From the NCBI RefSeq assembly GCF_021018895.1, contig NC_079364.1:4983401-5047400 (forward strand): a stretch of DNA of 64,000 nt, given 5' to 3'. A model generated the notes under the pieces. The model was not told the origin of the DNA. It did not search any database and worked only from the letters and a program-made list of their open reading frames with translations. This document shows, in pieces, positions 12,531-27,512 of this stretch (the first letter of the stretch is position 1; each line of letters starts with the position of its first letter). This DNA comes from Seriola aureovittata. Lineage: Eukaryota > Chordata > Actinopteri > Carangiformes > Carangidae. A program made the translations under genes and the position numbers.

Positions 12531-12751
12531 ACTATGTCACTTCAATGACTTTTTATGCGTTATTACACTATAATGTTTTATTGACATTTTTTTGCCTCAC
12601 TATACTATTATGTTTTTAGGACGTTTTTATGCCTTAGTATACTATGACATTTTTAGGACTTTCTATGCCTTACTGTGCTACAGTGTTTTTATCCTTACCA
12701 TACTATGCCATACTATACTATGACCTATCTATGCCTTATATATATACTATG

Positions 12752-12938
12752 TGTCACAGCCTGGCTCAACGGCTGGAAAACCAGAAAGGGAAGACAATAC
12801 GAGTTGGCATTTAAGGTGCACATAATTTATTAACAAAAGGTAAATGAGGTTTAGTTAAGCACATTCAGTGCCTGAAGAGGGAAAACAAAAAAAAGAAACA
12901 GGGACACCTAGTGCCATGGTAGAGAGGTCTTCACATAT
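12752..12938 (-). mobile_element. Short LTR-like fragment related to the solo LTR at 26831
   Basis: Begins TGTCACAGCC (compare TGTTACAACC at 26831). It shares the sequence AATTTATTAACAAAAGGTAA with the matching part of the larger LTR, followed by the same kind of A-rich stretch, and ends near TCTTCA. About 187 bp, so either a deleted LTR or a smaller relative. Flanking repeats are not a clean duplication. Strand is given by analogy with the larger copy. Confidence 0.55.
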
Positions 12939-15149
12939 GAAATTTTTATGCCTTGCTATACTATGACTTTATATGCCTTACTATACAATGATTTTTATGC
13001 CTTTTTTATGCCTTACTATGCTATTACTTTTTATACCATCCAATACTATGACTTTTTTAAGCTTTACTATACTAGGACCATTTTATGCCTGACTATACTA
13101 TGATGCTTTTATGACTTACGATACTGTGACTTTTTTATGCCTTTTTTTCCCTGACTATACTATGACTTTTTATGCCATACAATACTATGACGCTTTTATG
13201 CCTTTTTTTGCCTTACTATACTATGACTTTTTATGCCTTACTACACTATGACTTTATTATGCCTTTTTTTGCCTTACTATACTATGACTTTTTATGCCTT
13301 TTTTTGCCTTACTATACTATGACTTTTTTTGCCTTACTATTCTATGACTTTTTATATCAAACAATACTATGATGCTTTTTTTGCCTTACTATACTATGAC
13401 TTTTCATGCCTTATTATACTATGACTTTTTTATGCCTTTTTTTTCCTTACTATACTATGTCTTATTATGCCTTATTATACTATGACTTTTTTATGCCTTT
13501 TTTTTTGCCTTACTATACTATGACTTTTTATGCCTTACTAAACTATGACTTTTTTATGCCTTTTTTTTCCTTACTATACTATGTCTTATTATGCCTTATT
13601 ATACTATGACTTTTTTATGCCTTTTTTTTTTGCCTTACTATACTATGACTTTTTGTGCCATACAATACTATGATGCTTTTATGCCTTACTATACTATGGC
13701 TTTTTTATGCTTTTTTTTTTGCCTTGCTATCCTATGACTTTTTATACCATACAATACTATGATGCTTTTATGCCTTATGATACTGTGACTTTTTTATGCC
13801 TTTTTTTGCCTTACTATACTATGACTTTTTATGCCTTACTACACTATGACTTTATTATGCCTTTTTTTGCCTTACTATACTATGACTTTTTTTGCCTTAC
13901 TATGCTATGACTTTTTTAAGCCTTTTTTTGCCATACTATACTATGACTTTTTGTACCATACAATACTATGATGCTTTTATGCCTTATGATACTGTGACTT
14001 TTTTATGCCTTTTTTTGCCTTACTATACTATGACTTTTTATGCCTTACTACACTATGACTTTATTATGCCTTTTTTTGCCTTACTATACTATGCCTTTTT
14101 TTGCCTTACTATACTATGACTTTTTATGCCTTACTATACTATGACTTTTTATGCCTTACTGAACTATGACTTTTTATGCCTTACTATACTATGACTTTTT
14201 ATGCCTTACTGAACTATGACATTTTATGCCTTAATATACTATGACTTTTTTATGCCTTTTTTTTGCCATACTATACTATGTCTTATTATGCCTTATTATA
14301 CTATGACTTTTTTATGCCTTTTTTCGCCTTACTATACTATGAATTTTTATGCCTTACTAAACTATGACTTTTTTATGCCTTTTTTTTTTGCCTTACTATA
14401 CTATGACTTTTTGTGCCATACAATACTATGATGCTTTTATGCCTTACTATACTATGGCTTTTTTATGCTTTTTTTTTTGCCTTGCTATCCTATGACTTTT
14501 TATACCATACAATACTATGATGCTTTTATGCCTTATGATACTGTGACTTTTTATGCCTTTTTTTGCCTTATTATACTATGACTTTTTATGCCTTACTACA
14601 CTATGACTTTATTATGCCTTTTTTTGCCTTACTATACTATGACTTTTTTTGCCTTACTATGCTATGACTTTTTTATGCCTTTTTTTTGCCATACTATACT
14701 ATGACTTTTTATACCATACAATACTATGATGCTTTTATGCCTTATGATACTGTGACTTTTTTATGCCTTTTTTTGCCTTACTATACTATGACTTTTTATG
14801 CCTTACTACACTATGACTTTATTATGCCTTTTTTTGCCTTACTATACTATGACTTTTTTATGCCTTTTTTTTTGCCATACTATACTATGACTTTTTATAC
14901 CAAACAATACTATGATGCTTTTATGCCTTATGATACTGTGACTTTTTTATGCCTTTTTTTGCCTTACTATACTATGACTTTTTATGCCTTACTATACTAT
15001 GACTTTTTATGCCTTACTATACTATGACTTTTTATGCCTTTTTTTGCCTTACTATACTATGACTTTTCATGCCTTACTATACTATGACTTTTTATGCCTT
15101 ACTGAACTATGACATTTTATGCCTTAATATACTATGACTTTTTTATGCC

Positions 15150-18100
15150 TTACTTGACTATGACTTTTTTATGCCTTACTATAATATGACTTTTTTAATG
15201 CTTTTTTTTGCCTTATTATACTATGACTTTTTTATGCCTTTTTTTGCCTTACTATACTATGACTATTTTATGCCTTTTTTGCCTTACTATACTATGACTT
15301 TCTTATGCCTTTTTTTTCCTAACCATACTATGACTTTTTATACCTTACTATACTATGACTTTTGTATGCCTTTTTTTTGCCTTACTATACTATGACTTTT
15401 CATGCCATACAATACTATGACGCTTTTATGACTTTTTATGCCTTACTTGACTATGACTTTTTATGCCTTAATATACTATGACCTTTTTATGCCTTTTTTT
15501 GCCTTACTATACTATGACTTTTTAGGCCTACTATACTATGACTTATTGTGCAATACAATACTATGACGCTTTTATGACTTTTTTTGCCTTACTATACTAT
15601 GACTTTTTATGCCTTACTACACTATGACTTTATTATGCCTTTTTTTGCCTTACTATACTATGACTTTTTATGCCTTTTTTTTTGCCTTGCTATACTATGA
15701 CTTGTCATGCCTTACTATACTATGACTTTTTATGCCTTACTGAACTATGACGCTTTTATGACTTACGATACTGTGACTTTTTTATGCCTTTTTTTTCCCT
15801 GACTATACTATGACGCTTTTATGCCATACAATACTATGACGCTTTTATGCCTTTTTTTTGCCTTACTATACTATGACTTTTTATGCCTTGCTACACTATG
15901 ACTTTATTATGCCTTTTTTTGCCTTACTATACTATGACTTTTTTTGCCTTACTATACTATGACTTTTTATATCAAACAATACTATGATGCTTTTATGCCT
16001 TATGATACTGTGACTTTTTTATGCCTTTTTTTGCCTTACTATACTATGACTTTTCATGCCTTATTATACTATGCCTTTTTTTGCCTTACTATACTATGAC
16101 TTTTCATGCCTTATTATACTATGACTTTTTATGCCTTTTTTTCCCCTTACTATACTATGACTTTATTATGCCTTATTATAATATGACTTTTTATGCCTTT
16201 TTTTGCCTTACTATACTATGACTTTTTTTGCCTTACTATACTATGACTTTTTTATGCCTTTTTTTTCCTTACTATACTATGTCTTATTATGCCTTATTAT
16301 ACTATGACTTTTTTATGCCTTTTTTTTTGCCTTACTATACTATGACATTTTATACCAAACAATACTATGATGCTTTTATGCCTTACTATACTATGGCTTT
16401 TTTATGCTTTTTTTTTGCCTTGCTATCCTATGACTTTTTATACCATACAATACTATGATGCTTTTATGCCTTATGATACTGTGACTTTTTTATGCCTTTT
16501 TTTGCCTTACTATACTATGACTTTTTATGCCTTACTACACTATGACTTTATTATGCCTTTTTTTGCCTTACTATACTATGACTTTTTTTGCCTTACTATA
16601 CTATGACTTTTTTATGCCTTTTTTTTTGCCATACTATACTATGACTTTTTATACCAAACAATACTATGATGCTTTTATGCCTTACTATACTATGACTTTT
16701 TTATGCATTTTTTTTTTGCCTTACTATCCTATGACTTTGTATACCATACAATACTATGATGCTTTTATGCCTTATGATACTGTGACTTTTTTATGCCTTT
16801 TTTTGCCTTACTATACTATGCCTTTTTTTGCCTTACTATACTATGACTTTTTATGCCTTTCTATACTATGACTTTTTATGCCTTTTTTGCCTTACTATAC
16901 TATGACTTTTCATGCCTTACTATACTATGACTTTTTATGCCTTACTATACTATGTCTTATTATGCCTTATTATACTATGACTTTTTTATGACTTTTTTTT
17001 CCTTACTATACTATGTCTTATTATGCCTTATTATACTATGACTTTTTTATGCCTTTTTTCGCCTTACTATACTATGAATTTTTATACCTTACTAAACTAT
17101 GACTTTTTTATGCGTTTTTTGCCTTACTATATTATGACTTTTTATGCCTTACGATACTGTGACATTTTTATGCCTTTTTTTCCCTGACTATACTATGACT
17201 TTTTATGCCTTACTGTACTATGACTTTATTATGCCTTTCTTTTGCCTTACTATACTATGACTTTTTATGCCTTACAATACTATGACTTTTTTTATGCAAT
17301 TTTTTTTTCCTTTTTATATTATGACTTTTTTTATGACTTTTTATGCATTTTTTTTTTGCCTTGTTATATTTTGACTTTTTATGCATACTATACTATGACT
17401 TTTTGTGCCATACAATACTATGATGCTTTTATGACTTTTTTTGCGTTACTATACTATGACTTTTTATGCCTTACTACACTTTGACTTTATCATGCCTTTT
17501 TTTACGTTACTACACTATGACTTTTTTATGCCTTTTTTGCCTTACTATACTATGACTTTTTATACCAAACAATACTATGATGCTTTTATGCCTTACTATA
17601 CTATGACTTTTTTATGCCTTTTCTTTTGGCTTACTATACTATGACTTTTTATACCAAACAATACTATGATGCTTTTATGCCTTATGATACTGTGACTTTT
17701 TTATGCCTTTTTTTGCCTTACTATACTATGACTTTTTATGCCTTACTATACTATGCCTTTTTTTGCCTTACTATACTATGACTTTTTATGCCTTACTATA
17801 CTATGACTTTTTATGCCTTTTTTTTGCCTTACTATACTATGACTTTTCATGCCTTACTATACTATGACTTTTTATGCCTTACTGAACTATGACATTTTAT
17901 GCCTTAATATACTATGACTTTTTTATGCCTTTTTTTTTGCTTTACTATAATATGACTTTTTTAATGCTTTTTTTTTGCCTTATTATACTATGACTTTTTT
18001 ATGCCTTTTTTTGCCTTACTATACTATGACTATTTTATGCCTTTTTTGCCTTACTATACTATGACTTTCTTATGCCTTTTTTTTCCTAACCATACTATGA

Positions 18101-19850
18101 CTTTTTATACCTTACTATACTATGACGCTTTTATGACTTTTTATGCCTTACTTAACTATGACTTTTTATGCCTTACTTAACTATGACTTTTTATGCCTTA
18201 ATATACTATGACCTTTTTATGCCTTTTTTTGCCTTACTATACTATGACTTTTTGTGCCTTACTACACTATGACTTTATTATGCCTTTTTTTGCCTTACTA
18301 TACTATGACTTTTTATGCCTTTTTTTTGCCTTACTATACTATGACTTGTCATGCCTTACTATACTATGACTTTTTATGCCTTACTGAACTATGACTTTTT
18401 TATGCGTCTTTTGCCTTACTATATTATGACTTTTTATTCCTTACTTTACTATGACTTTTTTATGCCTTCTTTTTTGCCTTACTATAATATGACTTTTTTA
18501 ATGCTTTTTTTTTGCCTTATTATACTATGACTTTTTTATACCTTTTTTTGCCTTATTATACTATGACTATTTTATGCCTTTTTTGCCTTACTATACTATG
18601 ACTTTCTTATGCCTTTTTTTTCCTAACCATACTATGACGCTTTTATGCCATACAATACTATGACGCTTTTATGCCTTTTTTTTGCCTTACTATACTATGA
18701 CTTTTTATGCCTTGCTACACTATGACTTTATTATGCCTTTTTTTGCCTTACTATACTATGACTTTTTATATCAAACAATACTATGATGCTTTTATGCCTT
18801 ATGATACTGTGACTTTTTTATGCCTTTTTTTGCCTTACTATACTATGACTTTTCATGCCTTATTATACTATGCCTTTTTTTTGCCTTACTATACTATGAC
18901 TTTTCATGCCTTATTATACTATGACTTTTTATGCCTTTTTTTCCCTTACTATACTATGTCTTATTATGCGTTATTATACTATGACTTTTTTATGCCTTTT
19001 TTTTTGCCTTACTATACTATGACTTTTTATGCCTTACTAAACTATGACTTTTTTATGCCTTTTTTTTCCTTACTATACTATGTCTTATTATGCCTTATTA
19101 TACTATGACTTTTTTATGCCTTTTTTTTTGCCTTACTATACTATGACTTTTTATGCCATACAATACTATGATGCTTTTATGCCTTACTATACTATGGCTT
19201 TTTTATGCTTTTTTTTTGCCTTGCTATCCTATGACTTTTTATACCATACAATACTATGATGCTTTTATGCCTTATGATACTGTGACTTTTTTATGCCTTT
19301 TTTTTGCCTTACTATACTATGACTTTTTATGCCTTACTACACTATGACTTTATTATGCCTTTTTTTGCCTTACTATACTATGACTTTTTTATGCCTTTTT
19401 TTTTGGCATACTATACTATGACTTTTTATACCAAACAATACTATGATGCTTTTATGCCTTACTATACTATGACTTTTTTATGCATTTTTTTTTTGCCTTA
19501 CTATCCTATGACTTTGTATACCATACAATACTATGATGCTTTTATGCCTTATGATACTGTGACTTTTTTATGCCTTTTTTTTGCCTTACTATACTATGCC
19601 TTTTTTTGCCTTACTATACTATGACTTTTTATGCCTTTCTATACTATGACTTTTTATGCCTTTTTTGCCTTACTATACTATGACTTTTCATGCCTTACTA
19701 TACTATGACTTTTTATGCCTTACTATACTATGTCTTATTATGCCTTATTATACTATGACTTTTTTATGCCTTTTTTCGCCTTACTATACTATGAATTTTT
19801 ATACCTTACTAAACTATGACTTTTTATGCCTTTCTATACTATGACTTTTT
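15150..19850 (+). repeat. Higher-order duplication in the left array, offset about 2.8 kb
   Basis: Rare variants recur in the same order at a near-constant offset. ATAATATGACTTTTTTAATG occurs at about 15181 and 17947. GCCTTGCTACACTATGAC occurs at about 15884 and 18711. CCTTACTATCCTATGACTTT followed by GTATACC occurs at about 16718 and 19496. A stretch of roughly 2 kb was therefore copied as a block. A further partial copy of the first landmark lies near 19925, 22550 and 23070. Confidence 0.75.
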
Positions 19851-20339
19851 ATGCATTTTTTGCCTTACTATACTATGACTTTTCATGCCTTACTATACTA
19901 TGACTTTTTTATGCCTTCTTTTTTGCCTTACTATAATATGACTTTTTTAATGCTTTTTTTTGCCTTATTATACTATGACTTTTTATGCCTTTTTTTTTGC
20001 CTTATTATACTATGACTATTTTATGCCTTTTTTGCCTTACTATACTATGACTTTCTTATGCCTTTTTTTTCCTAACCATACTATGACGCTTTTATGCCAT
20101 ACAATACTATGACGCTTTTATGCCTTTTTTTGCCTTACTATACTATGACTTTTTATGCCTTACTACACTACGACTTTATTATGCCTTTTTTTTGCCTTAC
20201 TATACTATGACTTTTTATGCCTTACTATACTATGACTTTTTATGCCTTTTTTTGCCTTACTGAACTATGACTTTTTATGCCTTAATATACTATGACTTTT
20301 TTATGCCTTTTTTTGCCTTACTATACTATGACTTTTTTA

Positions 20340-23300
20340 TGCCTTACTATACTATGACTTTTTATGCCTTACTGAACTATGACATTTTATGCCCTAATAT
20401 ACTATGACTTTTTTATGCCTTTTTTTTTGCCTTACTATACTATGACTTTTTATGCCTTACTAAACTATGACTTTTTTATGCCTTTTTTTCCTTACTATAC
20501 TATGTCTTTTTATACCATACAATACTATGATGCTTTTATGCCTTATGATACTGTGACTTTTTTATGCCTTTTCATGCCTTATTATACTATGACTTTTTAT
20601 GCCTTATGATACTGTGACTTTTTATGCCTTAATATACTATGACTTTTTTATGCCTTTTTTTTGCCTTACTATACTATGACTTTTTATGCCTTACTAAATT
20701 ATGACTTTTTTATGCCTATTTTTGCCTTACTATATTATGACTTTTTATGCCTTACTATACTATGGCTTTTTTATGCCTTCTTTTTTGCCTTACTATACTA
20801 TGACTTTTTTAATGCTTTTTCTTTGCCTTATTATACTATGACTTTTTTATGCCTTTTTTTTTGCCATACTATACTATGCCTTTTTTTGCCATACAATACT
20901 ATGACGCTTTTATGACTTTTTATGCCTTACTTAACTATGACTTTTCATGCCTTAATATACTATGTCTTTTTTATGCCTTTTTTTGCCTTACTATACTATG
21001 ACTTTTTATGCCTTACTATACTATGACTTTTTTATGCCTTTTTTTTTGCCTTACTATACTATGACTTTTTATGCCTTACTATACTATGACTTTTCATGCC
21101 ATACAATACTATGACGCTTTTATGCCTTTTTCATACTTTGCTATACTATGACTTTTTATGCCTTCCAATACTGTTACTTTTGTATGCCTTTTTTTGCCTT
21201 ACTATACTATGACTTTTTATACCTTACAATACTATGACTTTTTTATGCAATTTTTCTTTCTTTTTTATATTATGACTTTTAATGCCTTGCTGTACTATGA
21301 CCTTTTATGCCTTTTTTTTTGCCTTACTATACTATGACTTTTTATGTCATACAATACTATGATGCTTTGATGCCTTATGATACTGTGACTTTTTTATGCC
21401 TTTTTTTGCCATACAATACTATGACGCTTTTATGACTTAATATACTATGACTTTTTTATGCCTTTTTTTTCCTTACTATACTATGACTTTGTTATGCCTT
21501 TTTTTGCCTTACTATTCTATGACTTTTTTATGCCTTTTTTTGCCTTACTATCCTATGACTTTTTATACCATACAATACTATGATGCTTTTATGCCTTATG
21601 ATACTGTGACTTTTTTATGCCTTTTTTGCCTTACTATACTATGGCGTTTTATGCCTTACTGAACTATGACATTTTATGCCTTAATATACTATGACTTTTT
21701 TGTGCCTTTTTTTTGCCTTATTATACTATGACTTTTTATGCCTTACTAGAGTTATGACTTTTTATGCCTTTTTTTGCCTTACTATACTATGACTTTTTTA
21801 TGCCTTACTACACTTTGACTTTATCATGCCTTTTTTTTGCCTTTTTTTGCCTTACTATACTATGACTTTTTTAATGCTTTTTTTTGCCTTATTATACTAT
21901 GACTTTTTTATGCCTTTTTTTGCCATACTATACTATGCCTTTTTTTGCCTTGCTATACTATGACTTTTTTATGCCTTTTTTTTGCCATACTATACTATGC
22001 CTTTTTTTGCCTTACTATACTATGACTTTTTTATGCCTTACTATACTATGACTTTTTATGCATTACTGAACTATGACTTTTTATGCCTTTTTATGCCTTA
22101 CTTTACTATGACTTTTTATGCCTTAATATACTATGACCTTTTATGCCTTTTTTTGCCTTACTATACTATGACTTTTTGTGCAATACAATACTATGACGCT
22201 TTTATGACTTTTTTTGCCTTACTATACTATGACTTTTTATGCCTTACTACACTATGACTTTATTATGCCTTTTTTTGCCTTACTATACTATGACTTTTTA
22301 TGCCTTTTTTTTGCCTTACTATACTATGACTTGTCATGCCTTACTATACTATGACTTTTTATGCCTTACTTAACTATGACTTTTTATGCCTTAATATACT
22401 ATGACCTTTTTATGCCTTTTTTTGCCTTACTATACTATGAATTTTTATGCCTTACTAAACTATGACTTTTTTATGCGTCTTTTGCCTTACTATATTATGA
22501 CTTTTTATTCCTTAATTTACTATGACTTTTTTATGCCTTCTTTTTTGCCTTACTATAATATGACTTTTTTAATGCTTTTTTTTTGCCTTATTATACTATG
22601 ACTTTTTTATGCCTTTTTTTGCCTTATTATACTATGACTATTTTATGCCTTTTTTGCCTTACTATACTATGACTTTCTTATGCCTTTTTTTTCCTAACCA
22701 TACTATGACTTTTTATACCTTACTATACTATGACTTTTGTATGCCTTTTTTTGCCTTACTATACTATGACTTTTCATGCCATACAATACTATGACGCTTT
22801 TATGACTTTTTATGCCTTACTTAACTATGACGCTTTTATAACTTACGATACTGTGACTTTTTTATGCCTTTTTTTTCCCTGACTATACTATGACGCTTTT
22901 ATGCCATACAATACTATGACGCTTTTATGCCTTTTTTTGCCTTACTATACTATGACTTTTTATGCCTTACTATACTATCACTTTATAATGCCTTTTTTTT
23001 GCCTTACTATACTATGACTTTTTATGCCTTAATATACTATGACTTTTTTATGCCTTTTTTTTTGCTTTACTATAATATGACTTTTTTAATGCTTTTTTTT
23101 TGCCTTATTATACTATGACTTTTTATGCCTTTTTTTGCCTTACTATACTATGACTATTTTATGCCTTTTTTGCCTTACTATACTATGACTTTCTTATGCC
23201 TTTTTTTTCCTAACCATACTATGACTTTTTATACCTTACTATACTATGACTTTTGTATGCCTTTTTTGCCTTACTATACTATGACTTTTCATGCCATACA

Positions 23301-25050
23301 ATACTATGACGCTTTTATGACTTTTTATGCCTTACTTAACTATGACGCTTTTATGACTTACGATACTGTGACTTTTTTATGCCTTTTTTTTCCCTGACTA
23401 TACTATGACGCTTTTATGCCATACAATACTATGACGCTTTTATGCCTTTTTTTGCCTTACTATACTATGACTTTTTATGCCTTAATATACTATGACTTTT
23501 TATGCCTTACTATACTATGACTTTTTATGCCTTACTGAACTATGACATTTTATGCCTTAATATACTATGACTTTTTTATGCCTTTTTTTGCCTTACTATA
23601 CTATGACTTTTTTATGCCTTACTATACTATGACTTTTTATGCCTTACTGAACTATGACATTTTATGCCCTAATATACTATGACTTTTTTATGCCTTTTTT
23701 TTTGCCTTACTATACTATGACTTTTTATGCCTTACTAAACTATGACTTTTTTATGCCCTTTTTTTCCTTACTATACTATGTCTTTTTATACCATACAATA
23801 CTATGATGCTTTTATGCCTTATGATACTGTGACTTTTTTATGCCTTTTCATGCCTTATTATACTATGACTTTTTATGCCTTACTGAACAATGACATTTTA
23901 TGCCTTAATATACTATGACTTTTTTATGCCTTTTTTTTGCCTTACTATACTATGACTTTTTATGCCTTACTAAATTATGACTTTTTTATGCCTTTTTTTG
24001 CCTTACTATATTATGACTTTTTATGCCTTACTATACTATGACTTTTTTATGCCTTCTTTTTTGCCTTACTATACTATGACTTTTTTAATGCTTTTTCTTT
24101 GCCTTATTATACTATGACTTTTTTATGCCTTTTTTTTGCCATACTATACTATGACCTTTTATGCCATACAATACTATGACGCTTTTATGACTTTTTATGC
24201 CTTACTTAACTATGACTTTTCATGCCTTAATATACTATGTCTTTTTTATGCCTTTTTTTGCCTTACTATACTATGACTTTTTATGCCTTACTATACTATG
24301 ACTTTTTATGCCTTTTTTTTGCCTTACTATACTATGACTTTTTATGCCTTACTATACTATGACTTTTCATGCCATACAATACTATGACGCTTTTATGCCT
24401 TTTTCATACTTTGCTATACTATGACTTTTTATGCCTTCCAATACTGTTACTTTTGTATGCCTTTTTTTGCCTTACTATTCTATGACTTTATTATGCCTTT
24501 TTTTGCCTTACTATACTATGACTTTTTATACCTTACAATACTATGACTTTTTTATGCAATTTTTCTTTCTTTTTTATATTATGACTTTTAATGCCTTGCT
24601 GTACTATGACCTTTTATGCCTTTTTTTTTGCCTTACTATACTATGACTTTTTATGTCATACAATACTATGATGCTTTGATGCCTTATGATACTGTGACTT
24701 TTTTATGCCTTTTTATGCCATACAATACTATGACGCTTTTATGACTTAATATACTATGACTTTTTATGCCTTAATATACTATGACTTTGTTATGCCTTTT
24801 TTGCCTTACTATTCTATGACTTTTTATGCCTTTTTTTGCCTTACTATCCTATGACTTTTTATACCATACAATACTATGATGCTTTTATGCCTTATGATAC
24901 TGTGACTTTTTTATGCCTTTTTTGCCTTACTATACTATGGCGTTTTATGCCTTACTGAACTATGACATTTTATGCCTTAATATACTATGACTTTTTTGTG
25001 CCTTTTTTTTGCCTTATTATACTATGACTTTTTATGCCTTACTAGATTAT
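20340..25050 (+). repeat. Higher-order duplication in the left array, offset about 3.28 kb
   Basis: Landmarks GCCCTAATATACTATGAC (about 20391 and 23666), TTTTTCATACTTTGCTATAC (about 21127 and 24401) and ATGGCGTTTTATGCC (about 21640 and 24937) recur at offsets of 3.27-3.30 kb. The segment at about 20.34-21.75 kb thus equals that at about 23.62-25.05 kb. Confidence 0.75.
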
Positions 25051-26830
25051 GACTTTTTATGCCTTTTTTTGCCTTACTATACTATGACTTTTTATGCCTT
25101 ACTATACTATGACTTTTTTATGCCTTTTTTTGCCTTACTATACTATGACTTTTTTAATGCTTTTTTTGCCTTATTATACTATGACTTTTTTATGCCTTTT
25201 TTTGCCACACTATACTATGCCTTTTTTTGCCTTGCTATACTATGACTTTTTTATGCCTTTTTTTTGCCTTACTATACTATGCCTTTTTTTGCCTTACTAT
25301 ACTATGACTTTTTTATGCCTTACTATACTATGACTTTTTATGCCTTACTGAACTATGACATTTTATGCCTTACTTTACTATGACTTTTTTATGCCTTCTT
25401 TTTTGCCTTACTATACTATGACTTTTTTAATGCTTTTTATTGTTTTAATATACTATGACTTTTTTATGCCTTTTTTTGCCATACTATACTATGCCTTTTT
25501 TTGCCTTGCTATACTATGACTTTTTATGCCTTTTTTTTGCCATACTGTACTATGCCTTTTTTTGCCTTACTATACTATGACTTTTTATGTCTTACTATAC
25601 TATGACTTTTTATGCCTTTTTTTGCCTTACTATACTATGACTTTCTTATGCCTTTTTTTCCTAACCATACTATTACTTTTTATACCTTACTATACTATGA
25701 CTTTTCATGCCATACAATACTATGACGCTTTTATGACTTTTTATGCCTTACTTAACTATGACTTTTTATGCCTTAATATACTATGTCTTTTTTATGCCTT
25801 TTTTTTGCCTTACTATACTATGACTTTTTATGCCTTACTATACTATGACTTTTTTATGCCTTTTTTTTTGCCTTACTATACTATGACTTTTTATGCCTTA
25901 CTATACTATGACTTTTCATGCCATACAATACTATGACGCTTTTATGCCTTTTTCATGCTTTGCTATACTATGACTTTTTATGCCTTCCAATACTGTTACT
26001 TTTGTATGCGTTTTTTTGCCTTACTATTCTATGACTTTATTATGCCTTTTTTTGCCTTACTATACTATGACTTTTTATACCTTACAATACTATGACTTTT
26101 TTATGCAATTTTTCTTTCCTTTTTATATTATGACTTTTAATGCCTTGCTGTACTATGACCTTTTATGCCTTTTTTTGCCTTACTATACTATGACTTTTTA
26201 TGTCATACAATACTATGATGCTTTGATGCCTTATGATACTGTGACTTTTTTATACCTTTTTATGCCATACAATACTATGACGCTTTTATGACTTAATATA
26301 CTATGACTTTTTATGCCTTAATATACTATGACTTTGTTATGACTTTTTATGCCTTACTAAACTATGACTTTTTTATGCCGTTTTTTGCCTTACTATACTA
26401 TGACTTTTTATGCCTTACTAAACTATGACTTTTTTATGACTTTTTTTGCCTTACTATATTATGACTTTTTATGCCTTACTGTACTATGACTTTTTTTATG
26501 CCTTTTTTTCCCCTTACTATACTATTACTTTTTAGGCCTTAATGTACTATGACTTTTTTATGCCTTACTATACTATGACTTTTTATGCCTTACTATACTA
26601 TGACTTTTTATGCTATACAATACTATGTCCTTTTATGCCTTAATATACTATGACTTTTTTTATGCCTTTTTTTTTCCTTGCTATATACCATGACTTTTTT
26701 TTGCCTTACTATACTATGACTTTTTTTATCTTTAACCATACTGTGACTTTTTTATGCCTTACAATACTATGACGCTTTTATGCCTTACGATACTGTTACT
26801 TTTTTATGCCGTTTTTTTGCCTTACTATAC

Positions 26831-27437
26831 TGTTACAACCAGCTCGTTAGGGGAAAGGGAAGTAACATAAAACCCAAGATTTTAAGGGTTAAATAAACTC
26901 ATTTATTAACAAAAGTAAGCAGGTTAAACAAAAGAGAGGCGGCACAAGAAAAACAGAGCCACCCAATAACGCAATTAACACAAAAGAACACCAGCGGCTA
27001 ACAAAAGAAAAACAAAACACCAAAACACCAGCTCTCAAACAGAGTTGCACTTAGCTTTACGCTAGACAACAAACAAAATAAACAACCCTAGCCCTCACAG
27101 ACTCTAAACAGTTATCCACAACCAAAACAAACACTGGTACACAGCGCGGTGGCGAGTCTGCGTACGGGCAACACAGATCGCCCCAAACAAACAAATGACA
27201 TCTATTTTATACGCTGGGTGGAGACAGGAGGCGGGCCCAGCTGATCAGGAGAGATGGCTTGCAGCTGGAGCATTGAAGGTGCAGCGAAAATGCGGAACAC
27301 TCCCAGGAAATCCCGGTGACGTCACAGGCATCCCCTCTCGCAGGGTCAGACGGCAACAACAGGTGACCGAGACAGAACATAACACAACCACACACAGGGA
27401 GAGAAAAAGATTCCCAGAATACGGCTACGGCCGTAAC
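26831..27437 (-). mobile_element. Solo LTR of a retrotransposon, with TATAC target duplication
   Basis: 607 bp, starting TGTTACAACC and ending GGCCGTAACA, i.e. TG...CA ends within a short inverted TGTTAC/GTAACA. It is flanked by TATAC at 26826-26830 and 27438-27442; removing the insert and one TATAC restores a normal array unit. Read on the minus strand it carries a TATA box (TATAAAA, 27205-27211) and about 300 nt later AATAAA (26902-26907), the expected order for U3-R-U5. No internal coding region is present, so recombination between two LTRs has probably removed it. Superfamily not determined. Confidence 0.85.
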
Positions 27438-27512
27438 ATATACTATGACTTTTATGCATTTTTTTTTTGCCTTACTATACTATGACTTTTTTGCCTTACT
27501 ATACTAGGACTT

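Noticed and set aside
27195..27485. 96-codon open frame across the solo LTR
   Set aside because: It runs from LTR sequence into array sequence, opposite to the inferred LTR orientation.
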